Both the position numbers and the translations under genes were made by a program. The notes beneath the pieces were generated by a model. That model had not been told where the DNA came from, made no database searches, and saw nothing but the letters and a program-made list of their open reading frames with translations. A stretch of DNA of 64,000 bases, from the NCBI RefSeq assembly GCF_904849725.1, contig NC_058524.1:489497763-489561762 (forward strand), read 5' to 3'. Numbering within the stretch: the first letter of the stretch is position 1; the number at the start of each line of letters is the position of its first letter. Below are positions 24,691 to 34,416 of this stretch, in pieces. Source of the stretch: Hordeum vulgare subsp. vulgare (taxonomy: Eukaryota; Streptophyta; Magnoliopsida; Poales; Poaceae).

Positions 24691-24768
24691 TTCGACAGAG
24701 AAAAGGAGGGAAACAGGGTATCATTCCCCTGTCGAGCTACTGCCACAAAAACAGAAAAAATAAAAGGG

Positions 24769-24841
24769 ACGCCTTTGGGGATCGAACCCACGACAACCAT
24801 GCATAAAACCCACCTCCACACCACTCTACTATGCGAACGAT
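24769..24841 (-). other. tRNA-like module 2 (box A + box B)
   Basis: Minus strand: box A TAGTAGAGTGG (24821-24831), which fits the consensus fully, 31 nt, then box B GGGTTCGATCC (24779-24789) within TGGGTTCGATCCCCA. Spacing and flanking AAAATAAAA/GGGA sequence match module 1, so the two are a diverged tandem duplication. No acceptor stem was found. Confidence 0.6.
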
Positions 24842-24849
24842 ACTTAACA

Positions 24850-26252
24850 GAGAGGGGGCATTGCTCTTTTGAGCATCCCGTGGAGCTCGATGGCACCGGA
24901 ATAGGGGAAGGTCATCGGCATTGCTACGGGTCAAATTGAACGGAGGGAGCTTGCTGGGAGGGAGAGGGAACCACCGGGGCTCCATTCCTGGCCTGAGCTC
25001 AATAGGAGGCGCACTACAACGGCGGCTCGACAAAGCACCTTCCTATGGCGATGGCGGCGACAGCAGAGGGCTACAGCGAGCCTACGCGGGGCCAGAGGCT
25101 CTACGGCGAGGGGAAGAGGAAGGAGGGGGAGGAGTTGCTCACCCTGGCGTGCTCGGGGAAAGGCTCACTACCGCATAAAGGAAGAAGGGGAAGCAGCCTG
25201 CGACGACCCGAAGCTCCGCTCCGGCGATGTCGTCGTGGAGGAGGCGCCAGGAAGGGGAAAAAGCCTCGCTAGCGACGGGAATGGAACGGGGGGAGAACCC
25301 CCCCTCCCATCCTCGTGGACGCCTCGGACGCCACGGGGACGGCTGCCGGCGACGAGGAGGACGCGGATCGACGGCGACACTCACTGAACTCTGTGAACCT
25401 CGCTCTAGATCTTACCTAACGAGGGGGGAGAAAGAGGGGAGACGAATGGGGCTGGCAGCAGGCGAGGAGGAACCCTAGGTGCACACGCCGAGGCCCGTTT
25501 TATAGGAGGGAGGAGGGACGCCTCGGCGTCCGTGAGGGGACGGGGCGCGCGCTCTCTCTCTCAGGCTCTGACGGAAAGCCGGGAAGGAAGAAGACGGCGT
25601 CAGGAAGAAGAGAGGAACGGGGGAGATGGGCTTTGCGCTAGAGAAAAGGGAGAAAGGCACTGGGCCTGGGAAGGAGGAAGCCCACCCACTAGCGCGAGAT
25701 AACAGAGAGGGAAAAACCAGAAGAGTTTCCCATTTAAAACAAAACCACAACAAAATAAATCACCTAGGACACACTGGGGTTCCAAAAATAAAAATAAAAC
25801 AACCCTGGTCATAAGAGAATTATGACCCAAACAAATAAAACACAAATATGATTTTTGGAGCAAATAAAACAATTACAAAACAAAATTATTTAATCTGTTT
25901 TGTAATTAAAAACCCCATTTCACTAAAGTTTCAAAAACCCCAAAACCATACCCCTCAAACACAAGAAAAACAACAAAATGAACAATATTTTTAAAACAGG
26001 ATTGGAGCAAGTTAAACTTGAGCTCAAGTAAATAAAGAAGAAGGCCTTTTGAAACATAGTTTAAAAAACAAGCATGGTTTAAAACCCAAGCTTTGCAATC
26101 ACCACATCACACCATATAGCATACTTGCACTCGACATGGATCCAACAACAACACAACACAAGGAGAAGACATGATGCAAAGCATGGCATGATGCAAAGGT
26201 GATGACACCACATAAGAACACAGGAAATGATAACTCCCATATAGCATGACCA
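24850..26252 (-). other. GC-rich then AT-rich middle of the element C LTR
   Basis: 24900-25720 is GC-rich and contains GCGCTAGTGGGTGGGCTT (minus strand), a motif type also present in the LTR of element F near 60400. It may be the LTR promoter or leader. 25730-26250 is AT-rich. ORFs here are long by composition only and have no recognisable domain. Confidence 0.45.
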
Positions 26253-26589
26253 CACTACTGGAAAACAGTAATTTGCCATCAGCCAGTTCTTTGCCGTCTG
26301 CTGGATGATGGCAAAGACCCTCTTTGCCGTCAGCTGACCTAAAGCGGACGGTAAAGGGCCCACTGATGGTAAAAATAATATTTGCCATCTATTAGGGCTT
26401 TGCCGTCTGCCTGCGGACGGCAAAGAGACCTAGGGCAGACGACAAAGAGGGCAGATGGGTCCCACTAGACCTTGGGCCTGGCCAGGTCCGACGGATGGGC
26501 ACTTTGCCGTCAGCCTGGCCTTTTCCATCTTCCGTTGGGCCCTTTGCCGTCCGGGAGCAGACGGCAAAGCTGACGGCCGTTATTCCCAA

Positions 26590-26910
26590 CCCCCCCCCCC
26601 CCGCTCCTCTTCCCCACTCCCTGCTCTGTCTCTCCTTCAAACTGCCGTGCGCGCCTCCCTCCTGCACCACCGGCGGCCGGCCACCCCTGTGCCGCCCCCT
26701 ACGCCGCCCCCTCACCTGCCCCCCACCGCCGCCACCACTGCCCCCAGCCGCCGTCACCACTGCCCCCCACCGCAGCACAGCACCCCACCGCTGCCACCAC
26801 TGCCCCCCACCGCCACCACTGCCCCCACCGCCGCACTGCCCTCGGCGACGCCCCACTGCCCCGTCGCACCCGTCCTCCTCGCCGCCCCGACGCCACAGCC
26901 GCCCCCGCCA
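26590..26910 (+). other. C-rich/GC-rich stretch in the small CACTA
   Basis: Runs of CCGCC and CCCCC, with overlapping Pro/Ala- or Gly-rich ORFs on both strands. Judged compositional, not coding. Followed by a short GTTAGTTAG repeat (26950-27020). Confidence 0.6.
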
Positions 26911-27034
26911 GTGAGTCCCCCCATTTTTTTCCTTATTTTTATTTATGTTAAATTAATTAGGTTAGTTTTTTCGTTTATTAGGTTAGTTAGGCTAGTTAGT
27001 TAGGTTTAGTTAGGTTAGTTTCCTGTTTAGTAAA

Positions 27035-27628
27035 GCAGAAAAGGAGAAGAAGAAGAAGGAGAAAGGAGAAGAAGAAGAAGGAGAAAGGAGAAGAAGAAGA
27101 AGGAGAAAGGAGAAGAAGAAGAAGAAGAGGGAGAAAGGAGAAGAAAAAAAATAAGAAGAAGAAGGAAAAGGAAGGGAAGGATAAGAAAGAAGAAGAAGAA
27201 GAAGAAGAAGAAGAAGAAGGAAAAGGAAGGGAAGGAGAAGAAGAAGAAGAAGAAGAAGAAGGAAAAGGAAGGGAAGGAGAAGAAAGAAGAAGGAGAAGAA
27301 GAAGAAGAAGGAGAAAGAAGAAGAAGAAGGAGGAGGAAGGAGAAGAAAAAAATAAGAAGAAGAAGGAAAAGAAGAAGAAGGAAAAGGAAGGGAAGGAGAA
27401 GAAAGAAGAAGAAGAAGAAGAAGAAGAAGAAAAATAGGAGAGGAAGAGAAGAATAAGAGGAGAAAAGAAAAGGAGAAGAAGAAGAAGGAGAAAGGAGAAG
27501 AAGAAGGAGGAGAAAGGAGAAGAAGAAGGAGGAGAAAGGAGAAGAAGAAGAAGGAGAAAGGAGGAGAAGAAGAAGGAGAAAGGAGAAGAAAAAAATATGT
27601 AGAAGAAGGAAAAGAAGAAGGGGAGAAT
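27035..27628. repeat. GAA/AAG purine tract 1
   Basis: About 590 bp of nearly pure purine on the plus strand (GAAGAAGAAG with GGAAAGG variants). The long Leu/Ser/Phe-rich minus-strand ORFs over it are artefacts. Confidence 0.95.
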
Positions 27629-27635
27629 TGATTAT

Positions 27636-28382
27636 CACCCCCCCTGTTCGTGCGCCACCACAACATAAGCCCCCCTGTTTGCCTGGCTCCCTTTTAACCC
27701 CCCCCCCCAAGTTTTCACCATGTTGTAGCTAATGCCCCCCTTTGCAATGTTTAACAGATTTCTCAATGGATAAATAACAAATGGGTACATCAATAGACAA
27801 AACTAGTTCACAGTTCACTTAATTTCTTCTTCTTTGGAGTCATCTTCTTCTTCTTCCCTTTTGCTGGAGACTTTGTAGGTGTAGCAGCAGCAAAAGTAGT
27901 TCATGGGAGCACAAACGAGTTCACAGTTCACTTAATTTCTTCTTCTTTGGAGTCATCTTCTTCTTCTTTCCTTTTGCTCGAGACTTTGTTGGTGTAGCAG
28001 CAATGGGGTGGCTAGGGAAGGGAAGAGGCTTGGCTTACCTTGGAGCAGCAATGGAGATGGGGCGGCTGGGGCAGATGCGGCGGCTGGGGCAGCTGCGGCG
28101 GAGGCGAGGAGCAGCAGTTCTTGGGGCGGCTAGGTCAGGAAGGGGAACGAGCAGAGAACGGGAGCAGCTTCTGCCCATCTCGTGTGACTTATACTTGATG
28201 AGGGCGGGAAGTTTTGTCATTTCAGAAAATAATTATACTAGTCGGTGCTATTATTTGCTTAATTTAGAGCTAATCAACTCAAAGGGGGCCATTAGCAACA
28301 TCGTTAGCACAACTGGGGGGTTAAAAGGGAGCCAGGCAAACAGGGGGGCTTATGTTGTGGTGGCGCACGAACAGGGGGGGTG
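27636..28382. mobile_element. Inverted-repeat insert (~747 bp) inside the GAA tract
   Basis: Near-perfect terminal inverted repeats of about 70 bp: 27636-27708 (starting CACCCCCCCTGTTCGTGC) against 28315-28382. The insert cleanly interrupts the purine tract. No target duplication was found, so the class is open; a Mutator-like element is possible from the long inverted repeats. Inside is a ~87-bp direct duplication (27806-27892 and 27919-28005). On the minus strand each copy encodes a Lys-rich end (KKKKMTPKKKKLSEL, stop), suggesting a captured gene end. Confidence 0.7.
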
Positions 28383-28640
28383 AAAAGGAAAAGGAAGGGA
28401 AGGAGAAGAACGAAGAAGAAGAAGAAGAAGAAGGAAAAGGAAGGGAAGGAGAAGAAGAAGAAGAGGAAGAAGAAGAAGAAGGAAAAGGAAGGGAAGGAGA
28501 AGAAAGAAGAAGGAGAAGAAGAAGAAGGAGAAATAAGAAGAAGAAGAAGAAGAAGAAGGAGAAAGGAGAAAAAAAATAAGAAGAAGAAGGAAAAGAAGAG
28601 AAGAAGGAGAAGGAGGAGGAGGAGGAGGAGGAGAAGGCCA
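28383..28640. repeat. GAA/AAG purine tract 2
   Basis: Continuation of the purine tract after the insert. A third block follows at about 28955-29042. Confidence 0.9.
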
Positions 28641-29222
28641 AGGACCTTCTAGTCCTCCTCCTCCTCCTCCTTCTCCTCCTTGATTTCTTCTTCTTCTCCT
28701 CCTCCTCCTCTTTCTTCTCCTCTTTCATATTATCCTTGCTTTAATTAACCCAACAATGACATAATTAGCCCATTTAGCTCCAAAATACCATAATAAGCTC
28801 AAAATGGCATAAGAACCTTGGTTAGCTCATGAATATTATATACTTAGCTTGTTTTCCTCTAAAATGGGATAATTAGCCCATTTAGCTCAAAAAAGACATA
28901 ATTAGGTAATTTAGCTCCAACAAGAGGAGAAGAGGAGAAGAAATAGGAAAAATGAAAAGAAAGAAGAAGAAGAAGAAGAAGAAGAAGAAGAAGAAGAAGA
29001 AGAAGAAGAAGAGAAGGAGGAGAAGGAGGAGGAGGAGGAGAAGGCCAAGGACCTTCTAGTCCTTCTCCTCCTCCTCCTGCTCCTCCTTCTCCTCCTTCTT
29101 CTTGATTTCTTGTTCTTCTCCTCCTCCTCCTCTATCTTCTCCTCTTTCATATTATCCTTGCTTTAATTTCCCCAACAATAACATAATTAGCCCATTTATC
29201 TCCAAAATACCATAATAAGCTC
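28634..29222. repeat. Direct duplication of a ~180-bp unit in the small CACTA
   Basis: 28634-28810 and 29040-29222 share the block starting GGCCAAGGACCTTCTAGTCC, a CTCCTC tract and CCAAAATACCATAATAAGCT. The GGAGGAGG/CCTCCTCC arms around GGACCTTCTAGTCC can fold back. Confidence 0.85.
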
Positions 29223-29419
29223 CTATGCCGTCGTAGGCTGACGCAGAAATTTTGCCGGCCGTGAGATTCTTTGCCGTCTGTGATATTCTCTTTGCCGTCT
29301 GGGATTTACTCTTTGCCGTCTGTGATCGCAGACGACAAAGAAGCTGATTCCTGTAGTGCCACATGGATCCAAACATGAAAGTTTTCCAAATATGGCAAGG
29401 TTACATCTGGGGCATTACA

Positions 29420-29870
29420 CAGCAAGTCTGACCCATATGGTCATTTTGCCGTCAGCTAGACTCTGGCAGACTGCAAAGGAGCACTAAAGGCAGACAAAAA
29501 AGGAGCACTCAAGCAGACGGCAAAGGACATGGTAGGCAATAGGCTGGCAGAGCTAGTGGTGATGTCAGCTGGCGGACGACAAAGGCCTCCGTCAGCTGGA
29601 AGGCAGCAAAGGTTGTCGTTAGCCACCTAATGGTGCTGATAGCTATCCAATGTCATCCAACACCTTTGATGTGTGCTAGGCTGGAAAAAACAACGACAAA
29701 GATCTTTGCCATCTGCTGCCAACCGATAGATGGAAAAGAAGGTATTTATCGTGACTTTCTTAGCCAGAAATTTTGTCATCGGCCAGCGTACAACAAAGCT
29801 CTTTTCCATCTGTGGAGTGGAACTTTGTCGTCCGCTATGGCAGATGGCAAGTAAGCTAATTCCTTTAGTG
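29420..29870. mobile_element. Right end of an older CACTA (same TTTGCCGTC family)
   Basis: Degenerate TTTGCCGTC/GACGGCAAA motifs fill this stretch. It ends ...TTCCTTTAGTG at 29870, whose reverse complement starts CACTAAAGGAA. Element C abuts it at 29419, so C inserted into it and the left end is off-window. The expected right duplication is TAT (29871-29873). Confidence 0.7.
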
Positions 29871-31829
29871 TATGTATGCTTGAGTATGTTTATTATGTGT
29901 CGATCTAGATGTTGGTGAGAGTTTGATTGATGAACTACTAGTACGTCGAGCAATGTAATTGTAGCCTTTGCTTGCTCCAAGGCATGGGTGCTTAGATGAG
30001 GTGCTAACTCCATTAAAAGTCCACTAAATGTCTTAGCAACTAAACTGCAGAATGCATTGGTGCTTATCTATTGGTTGCTAAGTTCCCTTCATTTAGTTAG
30101 GTATAGACTAAGATTTGTGTTTCCACCTAGGTACACGTGTTTAACATTGGTTCTACAAGGGGTCACGATACTACTCTATCTCTTCTTAATTAACATGCTA
30201 CATCATATTTTTTGCTTAGTTGGCAACCTTAGCACCTTGCATGTTTGAGCATTGAGAGGGGCCTTGAGCTGCAACCAGTTTGGTTGATGTAATATTTATA
30301 TACTATCAACTGTGGGCCTACAACACGCACATCTACTTATGAGTGTTGGCATTTCTTTTATCACTATGCATATTACAGTGAAAACTGCTAGACTTACCTT
30401 GAAACTTTTTGACTGTGGTAAAAAATCAAGTGTCACTCGAAAAAAAGGAATTTTGGTACTGATTTACAAACTTATTAATTTTCTCAGATTGAAGCCGTGT
30501 GTGATGACTAAAATGTTGCCGCATTCTCGTGGATCACAAATTTGCAACCATAGGATTTACAAGATCATGGATGTCCATATCGCACTAGACTGCAGTTACC
30601 ACACACAGTTTTGTAAACATTGTCGTGTAACAAATCATATCATTTCATGTAGTAAAAACCTTGCTTTGCAACAAAATGTGTAGTACAAAATCTTGGCATT
30701 CACATAACTGAAGACTTCAGGGATATCTTATTGGCCACTAACCATGCATTTACAATCGTTGTCCATGTACAACTTGATCTAGATGGTCACTCTTATTTTG
30801 ACGTAGGCTTTTTGGGAGACATTTCTATGTTTTATGTACTGAAATCCATCACTGAAATTATACTACACCTAAAGGAGCCTGGGCATACCATAGATGCTAA
30901 CTTCCCCGATGACATCATCCATCCAAACTTTGTTCGAAGTAAGTGTTCTTTTGAGTAAGTTTGTAGTATTTAAGTAGCAACATCAAAGTAATTGTGTATG
31001 ATTTAAGTAGCAACGTCGAAGTAATTGTGTAGTATTTTAGCAACAAATTGTGATTTCATTCCTGGATTGTGTTAAATCTGTTCCTACCTAGTAATTTCTA
31101 ATTAACAATACACCATTCTTCTACCTTGTTCTAACTAATAATCCCACCCCCACCCACCCCCCCATTCCTCCAATCCTATCAAAAAGCACCACACGGACTT
31201 AAATATTTCTAGAGATAAATTAGTGAACTAGCATCGGATGAGAGTCGTATTTTAGCAGTAAAATTTTGACATAAATATGCAATGGAAGATTGATATGTGC
31301 ACCTTAACATGTAACTGACTTTAATTAAATACCATTCTAGCTTGTGTTTCCCTTCCGATCTCATCGCAAACAAACTATATTACGTGACTGACAACAACCA
31401 TTCACATTGTCACACCCGCTCCTTAGTGTTGAACGTCTGCACTGCTTTAAGTAATTGCACACACTTTGTTTTTGCCAACCGTTTGACATTTAACACCCAT
31501 AATAATGGGAGCATCTTCCACCCGACGCGTTTCCAACTGAGCTGGGTGGGGAAGCTTTGCATGGTTGCGTAGGAACACGCGCACCAACGATACGTTGGCG
31601 GAACTTTGAGCCACTGCATGGCCAAACAAACCATGTGTTCGCCCGCTCGTCAAGCTTGAACACCAATCCTCTGTCGGGAACTCGGTGACAAGTCGTGTCA
31701 ATTATAGCCCGTCTACACCCCATTTACTCCACTACTCATTGAACCTCTTGTTTGTCTTCAACCTTTCCCCACAAAACATGAATCATACCCATGACTCCAA
31801 ATACAAAGAGCATATCTTGCTCATCTCCA
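29871..31829. other. Unassigned sequence
   Basis: AT-rich, no repeat that I recognise and no ORF above about 125 residues. The 123-residue ORF at 30312 and the 75-residue ORF at 30731 show no recognisable motif. 31340-31420 contains CTCATCGCAAAC, similar to subterminal motifs of the CACTA end at 33281, so part of this may belong to that element. Confidence 0.4.
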
Positions 31830-32530
31830 ATGGCGGCACTCCCAGGGGCTGCCGACAACAAGCAACAGTTCACCATTCGTGCCTACGTGGACACCCATGT
31901 AAGGTTCAAGGAACTCTGAGTGGTGTACACCAATGACCCGATCTGGGTGGAGAACTCCATCAACACCATGGAGAAGATACTTGCCGATGACAAGTACAAA
32001 GTGGTTGGATTTTACCTTGAGTACACCGGTGGTCGTGTCGGGCATGATGAGATGGTTGTCGTCGCCCAACTTTGCAATGGTCCATTATGTCCTTGTCTAC
32101 CACCACTACCTGGCCACAAGGCCTTGCGAGCGTTTTGGTTAGGTTTCTCAACAACATCGACTACATATTCAGTATGATGGATACCACCAACAATGAAAAG
32201 GTGCTCAAGACCATGGGCTTGGCCTACTGGATTGTTGTGGACATCCAATGCCAGTACGAGATCTTAGGAGACGAGGAGAATCATAAGGACTCCTTGGTTG
32301 ACCTCGCCATGGCCATCATCAACCTGTACTATAGAGGCATCAAGGATATTTACAAGAAGAAGGAGGTTGCCTGTCACCGCGCCTGGGTCAGAAGACTAGA
32401 TGACGTTAACATCAAGTACGCAGCCAAGTATGTGCACGTAAGCTACAATACGTGTAGGTGGATTGTTGACATGAGGAAGTGCCTCCGTCCTGCGCCAACT
32501 GGCACCCATCATTACAAGAAGTATAGATGA
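31830..32530 (+). pseudogene. Broken DnaQ-like 3'-5' exonuclease (WRN-exonuclease type)
   Basis: The coding trace starts ATG at 31830 and ends TGA at 32530, about 230 codons. The N-terminal half reads VYTNDPIWVENSINTMEKIL and VVGFYLEYTGGRVGHDEMVV; the second half includes DSLVDLAMAIINLYYRGIKD and KYAAKYVHVSYNTCRWIVDM. The layout fits small plant proteins of the 3'-5' exonuclease fold. Damage: stop at 31917-31919 (codon 30) and frameshifts near 32075 and 32140. The first catalytic Asp of the DxE motif is Tyr (32013-32015), and the YAAKD-type third motif has Tyr in place of Asp. So it is both broken and catalytically dead. The assignment is by remembered similarity and should be searched. Confidence 0.55.
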
Positions 32531-32639
32531 TTTGATGATCGTTACTACTAGTTTAGTATGCATGTACTTGTTAATTGAGGTGTGCAAATGTTATATGTAG
32601 TCAGTAATGTAATTGGATGTTTATTTAGGTTATGCAATC

Positions 32640-33281
32640 ACGTTAGTGTTCTGTAGACAGAGCATATATGGTATGCAGACCGAACAAATCACATCGCTTA
32701 CAATTAAAGAAAGGAACACGTTAGTTATGATTTCAACAATCACACGCAATTGGGTATGAGCAAGAGTTTGCCTAGAGCACACAAAAATTATTATCACGAA
32801 TAGTTTGTCTATTTATTTGTCTTCCCACACAATTCTGATTACTGACCTATTTGTCGGGTATCACATACATCTTGTTACGCTGATTCGTTTGTGTTACTAT
32901 TTTCATTGCAAATAGCTTGTCTGAGCGACCTGTTTGCCTAGTATCACACACAAATTCAGAACACGAATCGGTTGTGTTATGTTTCCTCATCGTAAAAAGT
33001 TCATTCAGATGAACTGTATGTCGTACATCACACACACCTTTATATGGTTAAGCGTTTGTGTAATTCTAGGTCATCGCAAGCAATTCGTCTAGAACAAGTG
33101 TATGCCACGTGTAGCACACGTAATTTTTATTTTAATCATATTTGATGGGTCCTCCATCGCACACATTTCGTGTCATCAGCGATAGAGCTTGAACTATACC
33201 ATTTGCGATTCATGCATCGCACACAATTTTGTTGAAGGGTCTCTTATTGATGTGTCGTCTTTGGACCGTCCTATAGTAGTG
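32640..33281. mobile_element. Right end of a fourth CACTA element
   Basis: Ends ...GGACCGTCCTATAGTAGTG at 33281; reversed it starts CACTACTATAGGACGG. The stretch is full of short repeats of the type CATCGCACAC, TGTGTTA and TTTGTGTG, typical subterminal repeats. The next three bases are GAA. I could not find the matching left end; it may include the exonuclease pseudogene. Confidence 0.65.
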
Positions 33282-34010
33282 GAAGTCGATTGAGAGACTA
33301 ACTAAGGAATTAAACAGTCTTAAGTTAGCTCAGGAATCTACCCTAGAAGATCGTAGAGAGCTTGTAAAAACTCATGAGGAGTTACGCTTTTAGAAGCTAA
33401 ATTTAGAGCAACAACATGAGTTTCTTAAAGCTACCAATGATGATCTTCGAAAGAAGAGATCTTCTTATCTAGCCAAACGATTACTCTTGTCTACTTTTGC
33501 TCCACAAGTTTAATCTAATAAAACTAGTAACAAAGGCAAGAAAGGTTATTCATCTAGTAGGAAAAATTAAAATGCTAAATCTAATGATGTTGCTTGTAGT
33601 AGTTGTATTGATTGCACTAATGACTCTCTTAGCCAAGTTACACTTGAGCAAGAAAATGATTTATCAAAAGGAATTATAGAGAAAGGTGTCTATAAGAGTC
33701 TTGTCGGAAGTAAGCAATTTGAGGAGATTGTACGCAAGAAAGGATGGCAACGGAAGAACCAAGGCCTTGGATATTTCAATGCAAATGGAGTTGAATGGGA
33801 AGAAGTTCAATACCCCAAGACCAAGTTTGTTCCCCAAAAAGAAAATTATTATCCTAATCCCTCCAAGGGAACAAATTCTCAAGATGACCTTGCACCACAA
33901 GCTCAAGGGCAAGGACAAACTTCAAGAAGAGATTGACTCATTTGAAGAAGAATCTCAAGATATGGTCAAGTGGGTTCCCAAAGACACTACTAGCTCTAGT
34001 ACATAAAGTG
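33282..34010 (+). pseudogene. gag-like coiled-coil ORF remnant of element G
   Basis: One frame reads LAQESTLEDRRELVKTHEEL and LEQQHEFLKATNDDLRKK, a long coiled coil, then FEEIVRKKGWQRKNQGLG and a C-terminus around 34004 ending ...TTSSST. Stops interrupt it near 33392, 33510 and 33567, and a frameshift occurs near 33770. It resembles the C-terminal half of a retroelement gag. No zinc knuckle is seen, and the N-terminal capsid part is missing (left of the CACTA insertion). Confidence 0.6.
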
Positions 34011-34416
34011 CTACGTCAAGTCCGGGATCCCCATCAAGTTCATGTGGGTTCCCACGAAAAAGAACTAGAAATTTTCTTGAGGGGTGACTCCGCCAACAAA
34101 TTTCACTCACATCCATTTTGCCAAGAACTAATGCAATCAACTTCAACCCTATACAATAGTTCAAGGAGTCACACATTCCCTCAAAGGTAAGCAAGGGTCA
34201 AGGTAATTAATGTACCAAGGGACATCATCTTACATGTGTTTCATTACATGTACATAGATATAATTGTATTTGTTCCTTGTGTGGGACTAACCCATGTAGG
34301 TGAGGAGAGTAGAAAACAACGAGGATAGCTCCCAACTCAAGATGATCTTCATACACTATGATCATCCACTACTACAGCATCTACATGAAGTCTTCTACGA
34401 CAAAACCCAAGGTTAA

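Larger units (their letters stand above)
26253..29358. mobile_element. Non-autonomous CACTA transposon, 3,106 bp
   Basis: Left end CACTACTGGAAAACAG; reverse-complemented right end CACTACAGGAATCAGC. Flanked by a perfect 3-bp duplication CCA (26250-26252 and 29359-29361). Subterminal repeats TTTGCCGTCTGC and their reverse occur at 26270-26580 and 29220-29345. No transposase. The interior is GAA-rich tracts, an inverted-repeat insert and a ~180-bp duplication. It sits near the 5' start of the element C LTR. Confidence 0.93.
8510..29419 (-). mobile_element. Element C: gypsy element with a 5.3 kb LTR, nested and truncated
   Basis: On the minus strand it consists of a very long 5' LTR (29419 to 10326, with two CACTA insertions), an initiator-Met-type primer site, about 1 kb of leader and the start of gag. 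It is cut at 8510 by element B; the rest is off the left edge. The LTR ends are well defined: it starts TGTAATGCC and ends CGTTACA, giving the short inverted repeat TGTAA/TTACA. Removing the two CACTA elements and their duplications leaves about 5266 bp of LTR. Confidence 0.75.
10326..29419 (-). repeat. 5' LTR of element C (in three pieces)
   Basis: The LTR pieces are 10326-13633, 24350-26252 and 29359-29419; the gaps are the two CACTA elements with their 3-bp duplications. On the minus strand the LTR starts with TGTAATGCCCCAGATG at 29419. The GC-rich stretch 24850-25720 probably holds the promoter and leader. 24370-24840 contains a CA-repeat and two tRNA-like modules. The two CA-rich flanks of the large CACTA (13500-13630 and 24385-24500) are one original microsatellite. 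Confidence 0.75.

Noticed and set aside
24613..24841. Functional tRNA genes
   Set aside because: Boxes A and B are good, but there is no acceptor stem or clear anticodon arm; listed as tRNA-like only.
27010..27710. Two long minus-strand ORFs (218 and 227 residues)
   Set aside because: They translate the GAA/CTT tract into Leu/Ser/Phe/Pro repeats in two frames at once; no start context or domain.
28321..29150. Lys/Glu/Arg- and Ser/Phe-rich ORFs
   Set aside because: Low-complexity translations of purine tracts.
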